This document shows positions 47,931 through 57,925 of a stretch of 64,000 nt of DNA, piece after piece. The translations under genes were made by a program, and so were the position numbers. The notes under the pieces were generated by a model. It was not told the origin of the DNA, did no database searches, and saw nothing but the letters and a program-made list of their open reading frames with translations. Source of the DNA: Oscillospiraceae bacterium (lineage in GTDB: Bacteria > Bacillota > Clostridia > Oscillospirales > CAG-272); NCBI GenBank assembly GCA_015065105.1, contig SVQZ01000004.1:62001-126000 (forward strand), read 5' to 3'. Position 1 is the stretch's first letter. Every line of letters begins with the position of its first letter.

Positions 47931-48191
47931 GTGATAAATAATGAAAAAGAAAAAACCATAACCTTTTCCTTGAAAGAGACCAAGGACCTCGAAACCAGAA
48001 GCATCCTTCTTGCTGTTTATCAGGCGTTGAGCGAAAAGGGTTATAATCCTCTCAACCAGATAGTGGGTTATATTCTTTCTGAGGACCCCACCTACATTAC
48101 CAACTATAAGAACGCACGTGCTCTTATCTGCAAGATAGACAGAGACGAGCTTATGAATACTCTTATCAAGAGCTATCTCGGACTTATGTAA
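47931..48191 (+). CDS. ireB: IreB family regulatory phosphoprotein (UPF0297)
   Basis: [61 protein letters not shown] start at 47931 after GAGGTGA. Confidence 0.92.
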   Translation: MINNEKEKTITFSLKETKDLETRSILLAVYQALSEKGYNPLNQIVGYILSEDPTYITNYKNARALICKIDRDELMNTLIKSYLGLM

Positions 48192-48194
48192 TTT

Positions 48195-49091
48195 ATGATC
48201 CTGTACGATTTGAAAAGGGGAAGAGAGATCGAAAAGATCGACCTTCCTTTATCCGTTGTGCTCGGATGCTTTGACGGACTTCACCTCGGTCACTGCGAGC
48301 TTATCGGAACGGCAAGATCGAAAAAAGACCCTGTTTGTGCTTTCACCTTTTCAAAAAACCCCTTCGGTGCACCTTATATAACCACTGCCGCCGAAAAGCG
48401 TGAGCTTCTTTTTGAGGCGGGAGTTGACTACTGTGCCATGTTTGATTTTGAAGAGATAAGAGATCTACCCTGGGACAGCTTTATCCGCGACATTCTTATA
48501 GGGACTCTTGATCTTAAAACCGCTGTCTGCGGTTTTAATTTTAGGTTCGGTAAAAATGCAGAGGGTAATACCGATAATTTAAGCAGGCTTTTAGCTTCCG
48601 CGGGAAGGGAATGTATTATAGTTCCCCCGTTTTCTCTCGGAGGAGAAACGGTCAGCTCATCCCGTATAAGGGGTCTGATAGGCGAAGGTGACCTTGAAAA
48701 AGCGGCTCTGCTTTTGGGAAGAAGCTATTTTGTTTCGGGTAAGGTATGCCGAGGCAACGGTATAGGCTCGGGTCTTGGCTTCCCAACGGTAAATATAGCC
48801 CACGAAGAGGGAAGGGTCATGCCGGAAAAGGGAGTTTACGTAAGCCGTTGTATGGGTCATGCCGCAATAACCAATTTCGGTACAAGACCTACGGTCACCG
48901 ATAAAAATGAGCTTTTTTACGAGACCTTTATTTTTGATTATAACGAAGACCTTTACGGTCGGAATGTGAAGGTGGAGCTTCTTCGTATGCTTCGTCCCGA
49001 GAAAAGATTCGATTCAAAAAAAGAATTGACAGAGCAGATAACACGTGACGTGGAGTCTGCAAAAGAATATTTCAAAAAACAAACGATATGA
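48195..49091 (+). CDS. ribF: Bifunctional riboflavin kinase/FAD synthetase
   Basis: VVLGCFDGLHLGHCELI, GFNFRFGKNAEGN, VSSSRIRGLIGEGDLEKAALLLGRSYFVSGKV, GLGFPTVNI. Confidence 0.94.
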   Translation: MILYDLKRGREIEKIDLPLSVVLGCFDGLHLGHCELIGTARSKKDPVCAFTFSKNPFGAPYITTAAEKRELLFEAGVDYCAMFDFEEIRDLPWDSFIRDILIGTLDLKTAVCGFNFRFGKNAEGNTDNLSRLLASAGRECIIVPPFSLGGETVSSSRIRGLIGEGDLEKAALLLGRSYFVSGKVCRGNGIGSGLGFPTVNIAHEEGRVMPEKGVYVSRCMGHAAITNFGTRPTVTDKNELFYETFIFDYNEDLYGRNVKVELLRMLRPEKRFDSKKELTEQITRDVESAKEYFKKQTI

Positions 49092-50452
49092 AAAATAAGA
49101 TCTTACTCACGGTGCTTACGGCGGTGATCCTGCTTTCGTCTCTGCCTCTGGGCTCCCATGCTCTTGAGACACCGAAGCTGAAATACGCACCGTATGCTGC
49201 CGTTTATAATATAGAAAACGATGAATATTGTTATTCCCAAAGCATAGATACCCAAACAGCTCCTGCGGGAACGGTCAAGATAATGACCGCTATACTTGCT
49301 ATCGAGCATTATGCCGATGATATGAACGAGGAGATAACCGTAAAGGAAAGCTGGCTTAAGGGGGTTACGGGTATAACCGCGGGATTTAAGGCGGGGGAAA
49401 GGCTAACTGCAGAAAAGGTCATTTCCACCCTTGTTATATGCAGTGCCAACGATTCGGCATATATACTTGCTAACGCGATTTCGGGAAGCACCGATGCCTT
49501 TGTCGAAAAAATGAACGATAAGGCAAAGGAGCTTGGAATGAAGGATACTTTTTACGTTAATCCCACAGGCACCGATGCCGACGGAATGCATACCTCGGTA
49601 CGCGACGTTGTAACCGTTTCAAAATATGCCGCTACCTTCCCGAAATACACCGAGATATCAGACAGCCCCTCTGTGGGTCTTGATGCAACAGATTATAATT
49701 ACCAGAGGACCTTATACAGCCGTAACTATTTCGTTTCGAATTATTATAATACCAGATATCTTGATAAATCTGTCTTCGGCTTCAATTCGGGTATGAGCGG
49801 AAACGCAGGCTGGTGCTTGAGTATTGCAGGTAAAAGCAGCTCAGGTCTTACCTATATAGTGGTTGTAATGGGCGCTTATGATCCTGAGCTTGAAGAGGGC
49901 GAGACCCTTGAAAAATTCTTTGTTTCGGGCTACGAGGATGCAGAGCTTCTGCTTAACTGGGCATATGACGGCTTTGGTTATTTTACCATAATCGATACCT
50001 CCACCATGGTTTGCGAGGTTCCTATAAAGCTTTCCTCAAAGGTGGATCACGTTATTGCTCTGCCCGAGAAAAAAATAGTTGCCTTTTTACCCCTTGACAC
50101 CGACATCGAAACTGCGGTGGAAAAGAAGTGGACTATCACCGAAAAGGAGCTTCGCGCGCCCCTGAGCAAGGGAGAAAAGGTAGGGAGCCTTACCGTCACT
50201 ATAAACGGTGAAGAGAAAATAACCGTCGATCTTGTTGCAAAGAATAACGTTGACCGTAACGGCGCTCTTCTTATTTTAGATAATACGGTAAGATTTATTA
50301 CCCATCCAATAGTTGTGGTTTTGGGAATACTTGCTATAGCTCTTATCGGTATATACGTTGCGTTTATGGCAAAATATCTTGCAAAAAAACGTCAGGTGGT
50401 AAAGTATAAGGACGATAATAAGCCGAGCAGAAAAAACCTGAGCGGAAAATAA
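49088..50452 (+). CDS. S11 (D-Ala-D-Ala carboxypeptidase) family protein, likely inactive
   Basis: S11 fold pattern (IMTAILAIEHY, ICSANDSAYILANAISGS, FYVNPTGTDADGMHTSVRDVV) but SxxK reads PAGTVK and KTG reads NSG; C-terminal TM anchor. Confidence 0.87.
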   Translation: MKNKILLTVLTAVILLSSLPLGSHALETPKLKYAPYAAVYNIENDEYCYSQSIDTQTAPAGTVKIMTAILAIEHYADDMNEEITVKESWLKGVTGITAGFKAGERLTAEKVISTLVICSANDSAYILANAISGSTDAFVEKMNDKAKELGMKDTFYVNPTGTDADGMHTSVRDVVTVSKYAATFPKYTEISDSPSVGLDATDYNYQRTLYSRNYFVSNYYNTRYLDKSVFGFNSGMSGNAGWCLSIAGKSSSGLTYIVVVMGAYDPELEEGETLEKFFVSGYEDAELLLNWAYDGFGYFTIIDTSTMVCEVPIKLSSKVDHVIALPEKKIVAFLPLDTDIETAVEKKWTITEKELRAPLSKGEKVGSLTVTINGEEKITVDLVAKNNVDRNGALLILDNTVRFITHPIVVVLGILAIALIGIYVAFMAKYLAKKRQVVKYKDDNKPSRKNLSGK

Positions 50453-50484
50453 AAACAGGGGCAATAAAAAAGTCTTAAAAAATG

Positions 50485-50528
50485 AAGACTATGTTCTCAA
50501 AAATGATGAGGACATAGTCTTATTTTTT
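50485..50528. terminator. Strong terminator
   Basis: AAGACTATGTTCTCA-aaaatga-TGAGGACATAGTCTT-ATTTTTT. Confidence 0.88.
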
Positions 50529-50597
50529 GTATAATGCAGTTGATGAAAAATAAATACATTGCGAGTGGTATTATTTAATCAATTCTTCATGCTTCTT

Positions 50598-52064
50598 TCA
50601 GGGTTTGAAATCCCCGATCCTCCTGCCGTCAGGAGGCAGAGGAGGCTCTGCGGGTTCGGTTTTTTCCAAAGGTGCAGGAGGACGTTCTATAGGTTCGGTT
50701 CTTTCCGGGATAAATGTTCCTTCAAAAGGTTTTATACCGTTTATTGAACTTTCCCCGGTTTTCGCAGACTTTAATTGCATATCACCAAGCCAAAGAGTAT
50801 AATCTCCCTGTTCAAGCGATTCGCAGGAAATTATAAGATAGGTGAATGCATTGGTTATTTCGTCTGTAATAATCTCTTCGTTTTCTGCGTTTTTCAGTAT
50901 ATAAAAACCGCTTGCTTGCTTTTCGGTAAATGAGAATACAGCGTAATTCTGATCGCTTTCGGAAATTCTGTCAAGCATATTTCCCGCGGCAAACACGGTT
51001 CCGCCGTTTATATGAATTCCCATATCAGAATCTATTCCCGCATCGCCGCTGATCGCGCAACCCTCTGCGTGTACCTTGCCGCCGTTTATCACAAGCCATC
51101 CGTTGGAGTCGATGCCGTCACCCTCGCCTGTTGCACCGTTTGCACGGATATAAAGCTCACCTCCGTTTACGGTTGTGACCGAAACGTTATCCTCGTTTGT
51201 ATTTATACCGTCGTTACCCGAATTGATTTTAATTATGCCGCCGTTTATCGTAAGGTGCAGTTCGGTACACAGACCTTCATTTTCCGCTTTGATATTCAGA
51301 ATACCGTTACCCTCTTTTGCTCCGGAAACATTCATAGACATTTTGGAATAGAAGGCACCGTCATATTTATGGAGCTTTTTTGCGTCTTCGACTTCTGTAC
51401 CTTCTGTATTTAAGAGTATGCTTTCGGGCTCATAGATACGGGCAACGTAAGAGCCCTCGATATTGTTCTCTGTATCATCTGCAATTATTACGTTCGCCCC
51501 TGCCTTGGCAGTATCAACATCCATTGAGGAGGCCGCGGTATCGGTGCTTCCGCATTCATATACGTTATAAAAGATGACTGCAGGGGCAACCTCACAGGTG
51601 ATGTCAACTTCATTTAATACCAAGGTGACCACAGATTCGGGGTCGTTCTTTGCATCCTTGCCGAGATCTATAGCTATTTGTCCCTTTGAAAGTTTACCGT
51701 TTAATATATACTGTCCGGGTTTTGTTATATGAACAACGGTGTGAGCATCGGCTTCCTCCTTTGTGTGGGCGTCCTCCTCGCTGCCTTCCCCGTAGGTAAA
51801 ATCCTTTGAGTCTTCATAATATACTATATCCTTGGCGGTATATACCATAGCTTCGGGATCTTCTGAAATAAGCTCATCGTCAACGGTTATTTCTTTATCG
51901 GATAGTTTGATATAAACCCCTTCGTATTCTTTTGATTCTGTTGACGTTTTATCCTCGGAGGAAGTTTTCGGTATTTTGTTTGCGGGCTTGTCATTACTTT
52001 TACATCCTGAAAAGATCGTGGTGAAAACAAGCAATGTTACGAGTATAAGAGTGAATTTTTTCAT
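50598..52064 (-). CDS. Lipoprotein with carbohydrate-binding beta-helix (DUF4353/Cthe_2159-like)
   Basis: Lipobox TIFSGC; 'HITKPGQYILNGKLSKGQIAIDL', 'LTINGGIIKINSGNDGINTNEDNVSVTTVNGGELYIRANGATGEGDGIDSNGWLVINGGKV'. Confidence 0.82.
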   Translation of the reverse strand: MKKFTLILVTLLVFTTIFSGCKSNDKPANKIPKTSSEDKTSTESKEYEGVYIKLSDKEITVDDELISEDPEAMVYTAKDIVYYEDSKDFTYGEGSEEDAHTKEEADAHTVVHITKPGQYILNGKLSKGQIAIDLGKDAKNDPESVVTLVLNEVDITCEVAPAVIFYNVYECGSTDTAASSMDVDTAKAGANVIIADDTENNIEGSYVARIYEPESILLNTEGTEVEDAKKLHKYDGAFYSKMSMNVSGAKEGNGILNIKAENEGLCTELHLTINGGIIKINSGNDGINTNEDNVSVTTVNGGELYIRANGATGEGDGIDSNGWLVINGGKVHAEGCAISGDAGIDSDMGIHINGGTVFAAGNMLDRISESDQNYAVFSFTEKQASGFYILKNAENEEIITDEITNAFTYLIISCESLEQGDYTLWLGDMQLKSAKTGESSINGIKPFEGTFIPERTEPIERPPAPLEKTEPAEPPLPPDGRRIGDFKP

Positions 52065-52242
52065 GGTCTAAGTCCTTTTCGAGAAATTTATTATTTTAAT
52101 TATAGAGAGAGTTTGTGTTGATTCTGTGAAGAAAGTAAGTTTTTATAAGGATTATTTAATATTTTATTGTTTACCGGTTTACAATTAAGGAGTATAATGT
52201 TTTTTGTGAGACTATACAAAAAATATTTAAGGAGAATATAAC

Positions 52243-55200
52243 GTGAGATCATCAACAAAACTTTTGGCACTTTTTCTTGCTGTGTTAATGCTTTTGGCAA
52301 TTGTACCCGTAAGCGTGTTTGCTACTGACAGCTACACGGTTACTCTTCACCGAGGAAGCGAGGGCAAGGGCACTACCACAAAGAAGCTTACGAAAAATGC
52401 AGGTTCTGTTCTTTCACTTGAAGCAACAAAGAGCGGAATTAAATCTGCTTACGGTATGCAGCCCTCTGCAGGCGGCAGCGGATTTGGCTCACAGCGTGTA
52501 TTTATAGAATGGAATACCGCTCAGGACAGTAAGACCGGTAAGGGTGTAGGTACATCCTATAAAAATTATTACGATGCCGATGCAGGAACAACCCTTTATG
52601 CTATCTGGGGTTTTGAGATCCAATATAATGCAGACGGCGGTGTGTTCCCCGAAACAGGTAACGATATCTTCCTTACCTACGTTGTTGACTGTGATGACAA
52701 TAACTATCAGAATCCCAAAACTCTTTACGGTAACTTTGATTTTCCCGAAGGGGATAACGAGCCTGTAAAGAAAGGCTGCCGCAGAGTAAGAATGAGTAAC
52801 GGTTCTGATTTCTACGGACTTCTCTATGCGGATATGGATTTCTTTACCACCGAGACCGCAAAGCAAAATCTTACCATCCCCCCCACAGGCGGTAAGCTTC
52901 CCTGGAGCACCTTCAACTGTGCTACCACAGCTAACGGAAATAAGGCTCCCGAGTTTTATGCTATCTGGGAACCCTCGGTAACCTATAAGGCAAACGGCGG
53001 TAACGGTGCCGATTACAGTGAATATCTTACCTGGACTTGGGATCGTCTTTACAGCTATGAAGATTATGAAATACTCACTGCTGAAGATGCTCATTCTCAT
53101 TTTACAATGCCCAGAAAGATAATTGGCAGCTGGAACACCAAGCCTGACGGCAGCGGTAAGACCTATAAGGTAGGCCAGGTTATCAACCAGCTTTCAAATT
53201 CCGATCCTATCACCCTCTATGCACAGTGGGTAGATGCTCCTACATATAAGGTTACATATAATGCAAACGGCGGTTCGGGTAAGCCTGCTGTACAAACTAA
53301 ATATTATGATGAGACTCTTACCTTGACCTCCGACATTCCTTCAAAGGTAGGTCATACCTTCCACGGCTGGGCGACATCTTCTACAGCTGCTACTGCAAAG
53401 TATGCCGTTAGCGGAACCTATAAGAGTAATAAGAATCTTACACTCTATGCGGTATGGCAGCCTGAAACAACTCATCCCATGACTGTTACACCCTTGACCG
53501 ATTCTACCTGCAGCGTTCAGGGAACACAGAGCTATGAATGCTCCTGCGGATACAGCTATACAGCTACTCTTCCTTTACTTGCACATGAGTACGGTGCATG
53601 GCAGAATCTTAAGGACGGATATCTCACCCGCTTCTGTGTAGATTGCTCTAATGCGGACAGACTTCCTGTTACCTATAAGATAAATTACAAGGATATGGAT
53701 GGGGAAGCCTTCTCCGGTGAACTCGGTGAGGGAACTCCGGTAACCCATACCTTTGAAGCCGCAACCACTCTTGTTGCACCTTCCAAGTTCGGTTACGATT
53801 TTGGCGGTTGGTTCACCTCTCCCGACTGCTCGGGTAAAGCAGTGACTACCCTCGGTGCAAAGGATTTTACCTCTAATATCACTCTTTATGCAAAGTGGAC
53901 TGCCCACAGCTATAAGATCAACTATAAGGATAAGGATAATAAGACCTTCACAGGCACACAGCCCGAAGGTTATTCGACCTATCATTATTACGGAACCGAA
54001 ACCGTTCTTTCCGAACCCGTAAAGAAGGGTTACACCTTCCTCGGCTGGTATTCCGACAAGGCTTGTACCTCAGAGGTTAAGGAAATTATCGGTGCAGAGG
54101 AAATAACAGCAGCAATAACCTTATATGCAAAGTGGGAGGTTGCTACCTATACCGTAACCTATCTTGACGTAAACGGCGGAGATTTTTCCGGTGATCTTCA
54201 TGCAAGTACCCTTTTCACACATAAGTACGGTGTTGCAACGAAGCTCTACAACCCCACAAAGGAAGGTTATACCTTTGGTGGTTGGTTTACCTCTGCGGAT
54301 TGTGCAACAGGCAAGGTGACATCTCTTGCGGCAACCACCTATACCGATGATATCACTCTTTATGCAAAGTGGACTGCAAACAGCTACAAGATCACCTATA
54401 AGGATTATAACAATAAGTCCTTTACAGGCAAGCTCTCTGCCGGTTATCCTACACTCCACTACTATGACAGCGAAACTATCCTTCCCATACCCACCAAAGC
54501 AGGCTACACCTTCCTTGGATGGTATGAGGATAAGCTCTGCACAAAGGAGATCACTTCTATCGATGCAAAGAATGCAGCGGCTGTAACGGTTTACGCAAAG
54601 TGGGAGGTAAACGTTTATACCGTAACATATCTTGATATGAACGGTGATGAGTTCAGCGGTGTTCTTAATGAAAAGACATCGTTTTGCCACACCTACGGTG
54701 TTGCAACAACACTTTATAACCCCACAAAGGAGGGTTACACCTTCGGCGGTTGGTTTGTGAGCGAGGATTGCACGGGCACTAAGCTTACGTCCCTTGCAAA
54801 AACATCCTATACCGATGATATCACCCTTTATGCAAAGTGGACCGCAAACAAGTACGCAATAACCTATAAGGATTATAACAATAAGTCCTTTACAGGTAAG
54901 AATCCTAAAGGCTATCCCACACTCCACTACTATGACAGCGAAACTATCCTTCCCATACCCACCAAAGCAGGCTATACCTTCCTTGGCTGGTATGAGGATA
55001 AGCTCTGCGAAACAGAGCCCGTAACCGCAATTGATGCAAAGAGCATGGCTGCAAAGACCTTCTATGCAAAGTGGGAGGTAAACGTTTACACCGTAACATA
55101 TCTTGATATGAACGGCGAGGAATTCTCGGGCGAGCTTCATGCTTCCTCTCTCTTCACTCATACATACGGTGTTGCAACAAAGCTTTATAATCCTACCCGT

Positions 55201-55785
55201 GAGGGCTACACCTTCGGCGGCTGGTTTACGGCAGAGGATTGCTCCACAGGCAAGTTAACATCTCTCGGCAAGACATCCTTCACCGATGATATTACACTCT
55301 ATGCAAAGTGGACCGCAAACAAATTTGCAATAACCTATAAGGATTACAACGCAAAGAGCCTTTCCGGTAAGAATCCCGCAGGTTATCCCACATATCATTA
55401 TTATGATACAGAAACGCTTCTTCCCATACCTGTAAAGACCGGTTACAACTTTATCGGCTGGTATGAGGATAAGCTTTGTGAGGGCGAGATCGTAACCGCC
55501 ATTGATGCAAAGAATATGGCTGCAAAGACCTTCTACGCAAAGTGGGAGGCACAGATCTACTCCATTACCTACGTTATGAGCGATGATGAAGCAGTGGTAG
55601 CTTCTTTTGACGAGTCTGCTCCCGATACCCATACCTACGGTGTAAAAACAACTCTTGTGAATCCTACAAGAGAAGGCTACACCTTTGCAGGCTGGTATAC
55701 AAATGCTAACTTTAAGACCAAGGTTACTGCCTTGAGTACCACAGGCTATACTGCGGATATCACCCTTTACGCAAAGTGGAAATAA
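52243..55785 (+). CDS. Secreted InlB B-repeat (Listeria-Bacteroides repeat) protein, 1180 aa
   Basis: Signal peptide; repeated KxGYTFxGWYxDxxC...ITLYAKW modules. Confidence 0.9.
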   Translation: MRSSTKLLALFLAVLMLLAIVPVSVFATDSYTVTLHRGSEGKGTTTKKLTKNAGSVLSLEATKSGIKSAYGMQPSAGGSGFGSQRVFIEWNTAQDSKTGKGVGTSYKNYYDADAGTTLYAIWGFEIQYNADGGVFPETGNDIFLTYVVDCDDNNYQNPKTLYGNFDFPEGDNEPVKKGCRRVRMSNGSDFYGLLYADMDFFTTETAKQNLTIPPTGGKLPWSTFNCATTANGNKAPEFYAIWEPSVTYKANGGNGADYSEYLTWTWDRLYSYEDYEILTAEDAHSHFTMPRKIIGSWNTKPDGSGKTYKVGQVINQLSNSDPITLYAQWVDAPTYKVTYNANGGSGKPAVQTKYYDETLTLTSDIPSKVGHTFHGWATSSTAATAKYAVSGTYKSNKNLTLYAVWQPETTHPMTVTPLTDSTCSVQGTQSYECSCGYSYTATLPLLAHEYGAWQNLKDGYLTRFCVDCSNADRLPVTYKINYKDMDGEAFSGELGEGTPVTHTFEAATTLVAPSKFGYDFGGWFTSPDCSGKAVTTLGAKDFTSNITLYAKWTAHSYKINYKDKDNKTFTGTQPEGYSTYHYYGTETVLSEPVKKGYTFLGWYSDKACTSEVKEIIGAEEITAAITLYAKWEVATYTVTYLDVNGGDFSGDLHASTLFTHKYGVATKLYNPTKEGYTFGGWFTSADCATGKVTSLAATTYTDDITLYAKWTANSYKITYKDYNNKSFTGKLSAGYPTLHYYDSETILPIPTKAGYTFLGWYEDKLCTKEITSIDAKNAAAVTVYAKWEVNVYTVTYLDMNGDEFSGVLNEKTSFCHTYGVATTLYNPTKEGYTFGGWFVSEDCTGTKLTSLAKTSYTDDITLYAKWTANKYAITYKDYNNKSFTGKNPKGYPTLHYYDSETILPIPTKAGYTFLGWYEDKLCETEPVTAIDAKSMAAKTFYAKWEVNVYTVTYLDMNGEEFSGELHASSLFTHTYGVATKLYNPTREGYTFGGWFTAEDCSTGKLTSLGKTSFTDDITLYAKWTANKFAITYKDYNAKSLSGKNPAGYPTYHYYDTETLLPIPVKTGYNFIGWYEDKLCEGEIVTAIDAKNMAAKTFYAKWEAQIYSITYVMSDDEAVVASFDESAPDTHTYGVKTTLVNPTREGYTFAGWYTNANFKTKVTALSTTGYTADITLYAKWK
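54148..55550 (+). repeat. Higher-order tandem repeat (~470 bp, ~156 aa two-module unit) in the adhesin
   Basis: YTVTYLD(V/M)NG starts at about 54148, 54616 and 55087, alternating with ITYKDYN(N/A)KS modules. Confidence 0.85.
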
Positions 55786-55796
55786 AATTACATAAT

Positions 55797-55834
55797 AAAA
55801 GGACTGAGATCGTAAAAATCTCAGTCCTTTTATT
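55797..55834. terminator. Bidirectional terminator between convergent genes
   Basis: AAAAGGACTGAGAT-CGTAAAA-ATCTCAGTCCTTTT. Confidence 0.88.
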
Positions 55835-55840
55835 TTATAC

Positions 55841-57925
55841 TTAATAATCTTTTTGTTTCTTTTTACGCATACGTCTAATGTTGATAAAGAGGGTGATACC
55901 CAATGCCGCAACGATGAATATCGGTGTGAGCCACGGACTTGTACCGGTGTTGGTCATGATGTCAGTCCAAAGCTTGTCGATCTTTTTTGTCATATTGTCG
56001 GGAAGGGGCTTGAAGCTTTCGGTGATTATACCGTCGTCATCAAAGTCGGGATAGAATATGGGGTCGTTCTTTGTCTCTTCATCAAGCGATTCGTAGGCGG
56101 CTGTATGGGGTGTGGAATAGCAGATATATTCGATGTTGGCAAGGGCTGTTTCTGTCTCACACATGAAGTTGATGAACATTTCGGCAGCTTCCTTGTTTTT
56201 TGCGCTCTTGGGAATGCACATCGCATCGATAAAGAGGTTCGTTCCTTCCTTCGGAACTGCGAAGGCAAGATCCTCGTTATCCTCCATCATGGTAACTGCG
56301 TCACCGGCATAATAGGGAGCGATAGCAGCCTCGCCGCCTCCCATCTTATCGAATATCTCGTCCATAACGTAGGACTGAACGAGGGGCTTCTGCTTCTTAA
56401 GCTCGTCTGCCGCATCCTCTAATTCCTCCTCGGTAAATTCGTTTACCGAGCAACCGTTACGGAAGAGGGATATCGCGAAGGCATCGCGGGAGTTGTTGAA
56501 CATTAAGATATCCTTTTCATACTTTTCGTTCCAAAGGATATCCCAGGTAGTCACATCATCCTCGGGATCTACCATCTGGGTGTTATAGATAAGACCTACG
56601 TAGCCCCAGGTATAAGGAACGGAATACTTGTTTCCGGGGTCATAGGATTTTGATGCGATATCAAGATATTTCTGATCTATAAAACCGGAATTGGGGATAT
56701 TATCGTAGTTGAGCTCACAGAGCATTCCTTCGTTTATCAGACGTCCGATCATATAATCGGAAGGGATGATGATATCATAGGAATCGGCCTGTGCGCCTGC
56801 GGTGGAAAGCTTTGCGTAGAGCTCTTCGTTTGAAGCGAAGGTAGTATAGTTGACGTCTATACCCGTAAGCTTTTCAAACTGAGCGATGGTGTCGAAGTCT
56901 TCTTCTCCGCCTTCGTCGATGGAGATATACTCACCCCAATTATAAACGTTTAGTTTGACGTCCTTACCTCTGAATTTATTCCAATCTACAGAATCCGAGA
57001 ATGTGAATTCAGCCTTAGAGGTGCCCGACTCTTCCTTTTTGCCTCCGAAGAGAGCAACACAGCCCAGAGTCAAAGCTAATACGCATATAATGCATATAGC
57101 GGGGATAAGTATTTTTTTGAGTTTTTTCCTTTGGAGCGTGGGCTTCTTCTTTTTTGCGGAATAGTTACGTGCATCTGCAATATTGACTATAATAAGCACC
57201 GCGAGAACCACAACGAAAATCAGCGTTGAAAGGGCGTTGATCTTGGGGCTTACCTTCTTTCTTGTCATCGAATAGATGGTAACGGAAAGAGTCTGCGAGG
57301 ATGCACCGTGGGTAAAATAGCTGATTACAAAGTCATCCACCGAATAGGTGAAGCTCATGAGAAAGCCTGTGATAACACCGGGCATTATCTCGGGAAGAGT
57401 TACCTTGCGAAAAGCCTGCCATCTGTCACAGCCCAGGTCGAGCGCCGCCTCGATAAGATGCTTGTCCATCTGACGTAATTTAGGCAAAACGTTAAGAATT
57501 ACATAGGGTACGCAGAAGGAGATATGAGCAAGTATAAGAGTTAAATAACCCTTTTCCAATGCTAAAAACGCAAAGAGTATCATAAGAGATACACCGGTTA
57601 CGATCTCGGGGTTGATGATGGGGAGATAGGAGACGTCAAGGATGACCGAACGCCATTTTTTCTTCATGTTGAAGATACCTATAGCCGCCGCGGTACCGAG
57701 TATGGTCGAAAATACCGATGCAACCAATGCAACTATAAGAGTTGTAGCAAGGGATTTAAGTATTGTTTCGTCATGAAGCAGCTTTGAATACCAGTCGAGG
57801 GTAAAGCCGCCCCACACACTTCTGCTCTTGGAGGTGTTGAAGGAGTTTACGATAAGAACTCCGATCGGCGCATAAAGAAATAAGAATACGAGAAAAATAT
57901 AGAACTTTCTTGATAAATTTTTCAT
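55841..57925 (-). CDS. Fused polyamine ABC permease (PotC-like) and substrate-binding protein (PotD-like) with C-terminal TM
   Basis: N-terminal PotC pattern (NSFNTSKSRSVWGGFTLDWYSKLLHDE; LGCDRWQAFRKVTLPEIMPG); then PotD pattern (LNVYNWGEYISIDEG, YDIIIPSDYMIGRLINEGML, YSVPYTWGYVGLIYN); terminal WLTPIFIVAALGITLFINIRRMRKKK. Confidence 0.92.
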   Translation of the reverse strand: MKNLSRKFYIFLVFLFLYAPIGVLIVNSFNTSKSRSVWGGFTLDWYSKLLHDETILKSLATTLIVALVASVFSTILGTAAAIGIFNMKKKWRSVILDVSYLPIINPEIVTGVSLMILFAFLALEKGYLTLILAHISFCVPYVILNVLPKLRQMDKHLIEAALDLGCDRWQAFRKVTLPEIMPGVITGFLMSFTYSVDDFVISYFTHGASSQTLSVTIYSMTRKKVSPKINALSTLIFVVVLAVLIIVNIADARNYSAKKKKPTLQRKKLKKILIPAICIICVLALTLGCVALFGGKKEESGTSKAEFTFSDSVDWNKFRGKDVKLNVYNWGEYISIDEGGEEDFDTIAQFEKLTGIDVNYTTFASNEELYAKLSTAGAQADSYDIIIPSDYMIGRLINEGMLCELNYDNIPNSGFIDQKYLDIASKSYDPGNKYSVPYTWGYVGLIYNTQMVDPEDDVTTWDILWNEKYEKDILMFNNSRDAFAISLFRNGCSVNEFTEEELEDAADELKKQKPLVQSYVMDEIFDKMGGGEAAIAPYYAGDAVTMMEDNEDLAFAVPKEGTNLFIDAMCIPKSAKNKEAAEMFINFMCETETALANIEYICYSTPHTAAYESLDEETKNDPIFYPDFDDDGIITESFKPLPDNMTKKIDKLWTDIMTNTGTSPWLTPIFIVAALGITLFINIRRMRKKKQKDY

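Noticed and set aside
54121-55161. 346-aa minus-strand ORF with repeats inside the adhesin
   Set aside because: Its repeats are the reverse-strand image of the InlB modules; no start signal.
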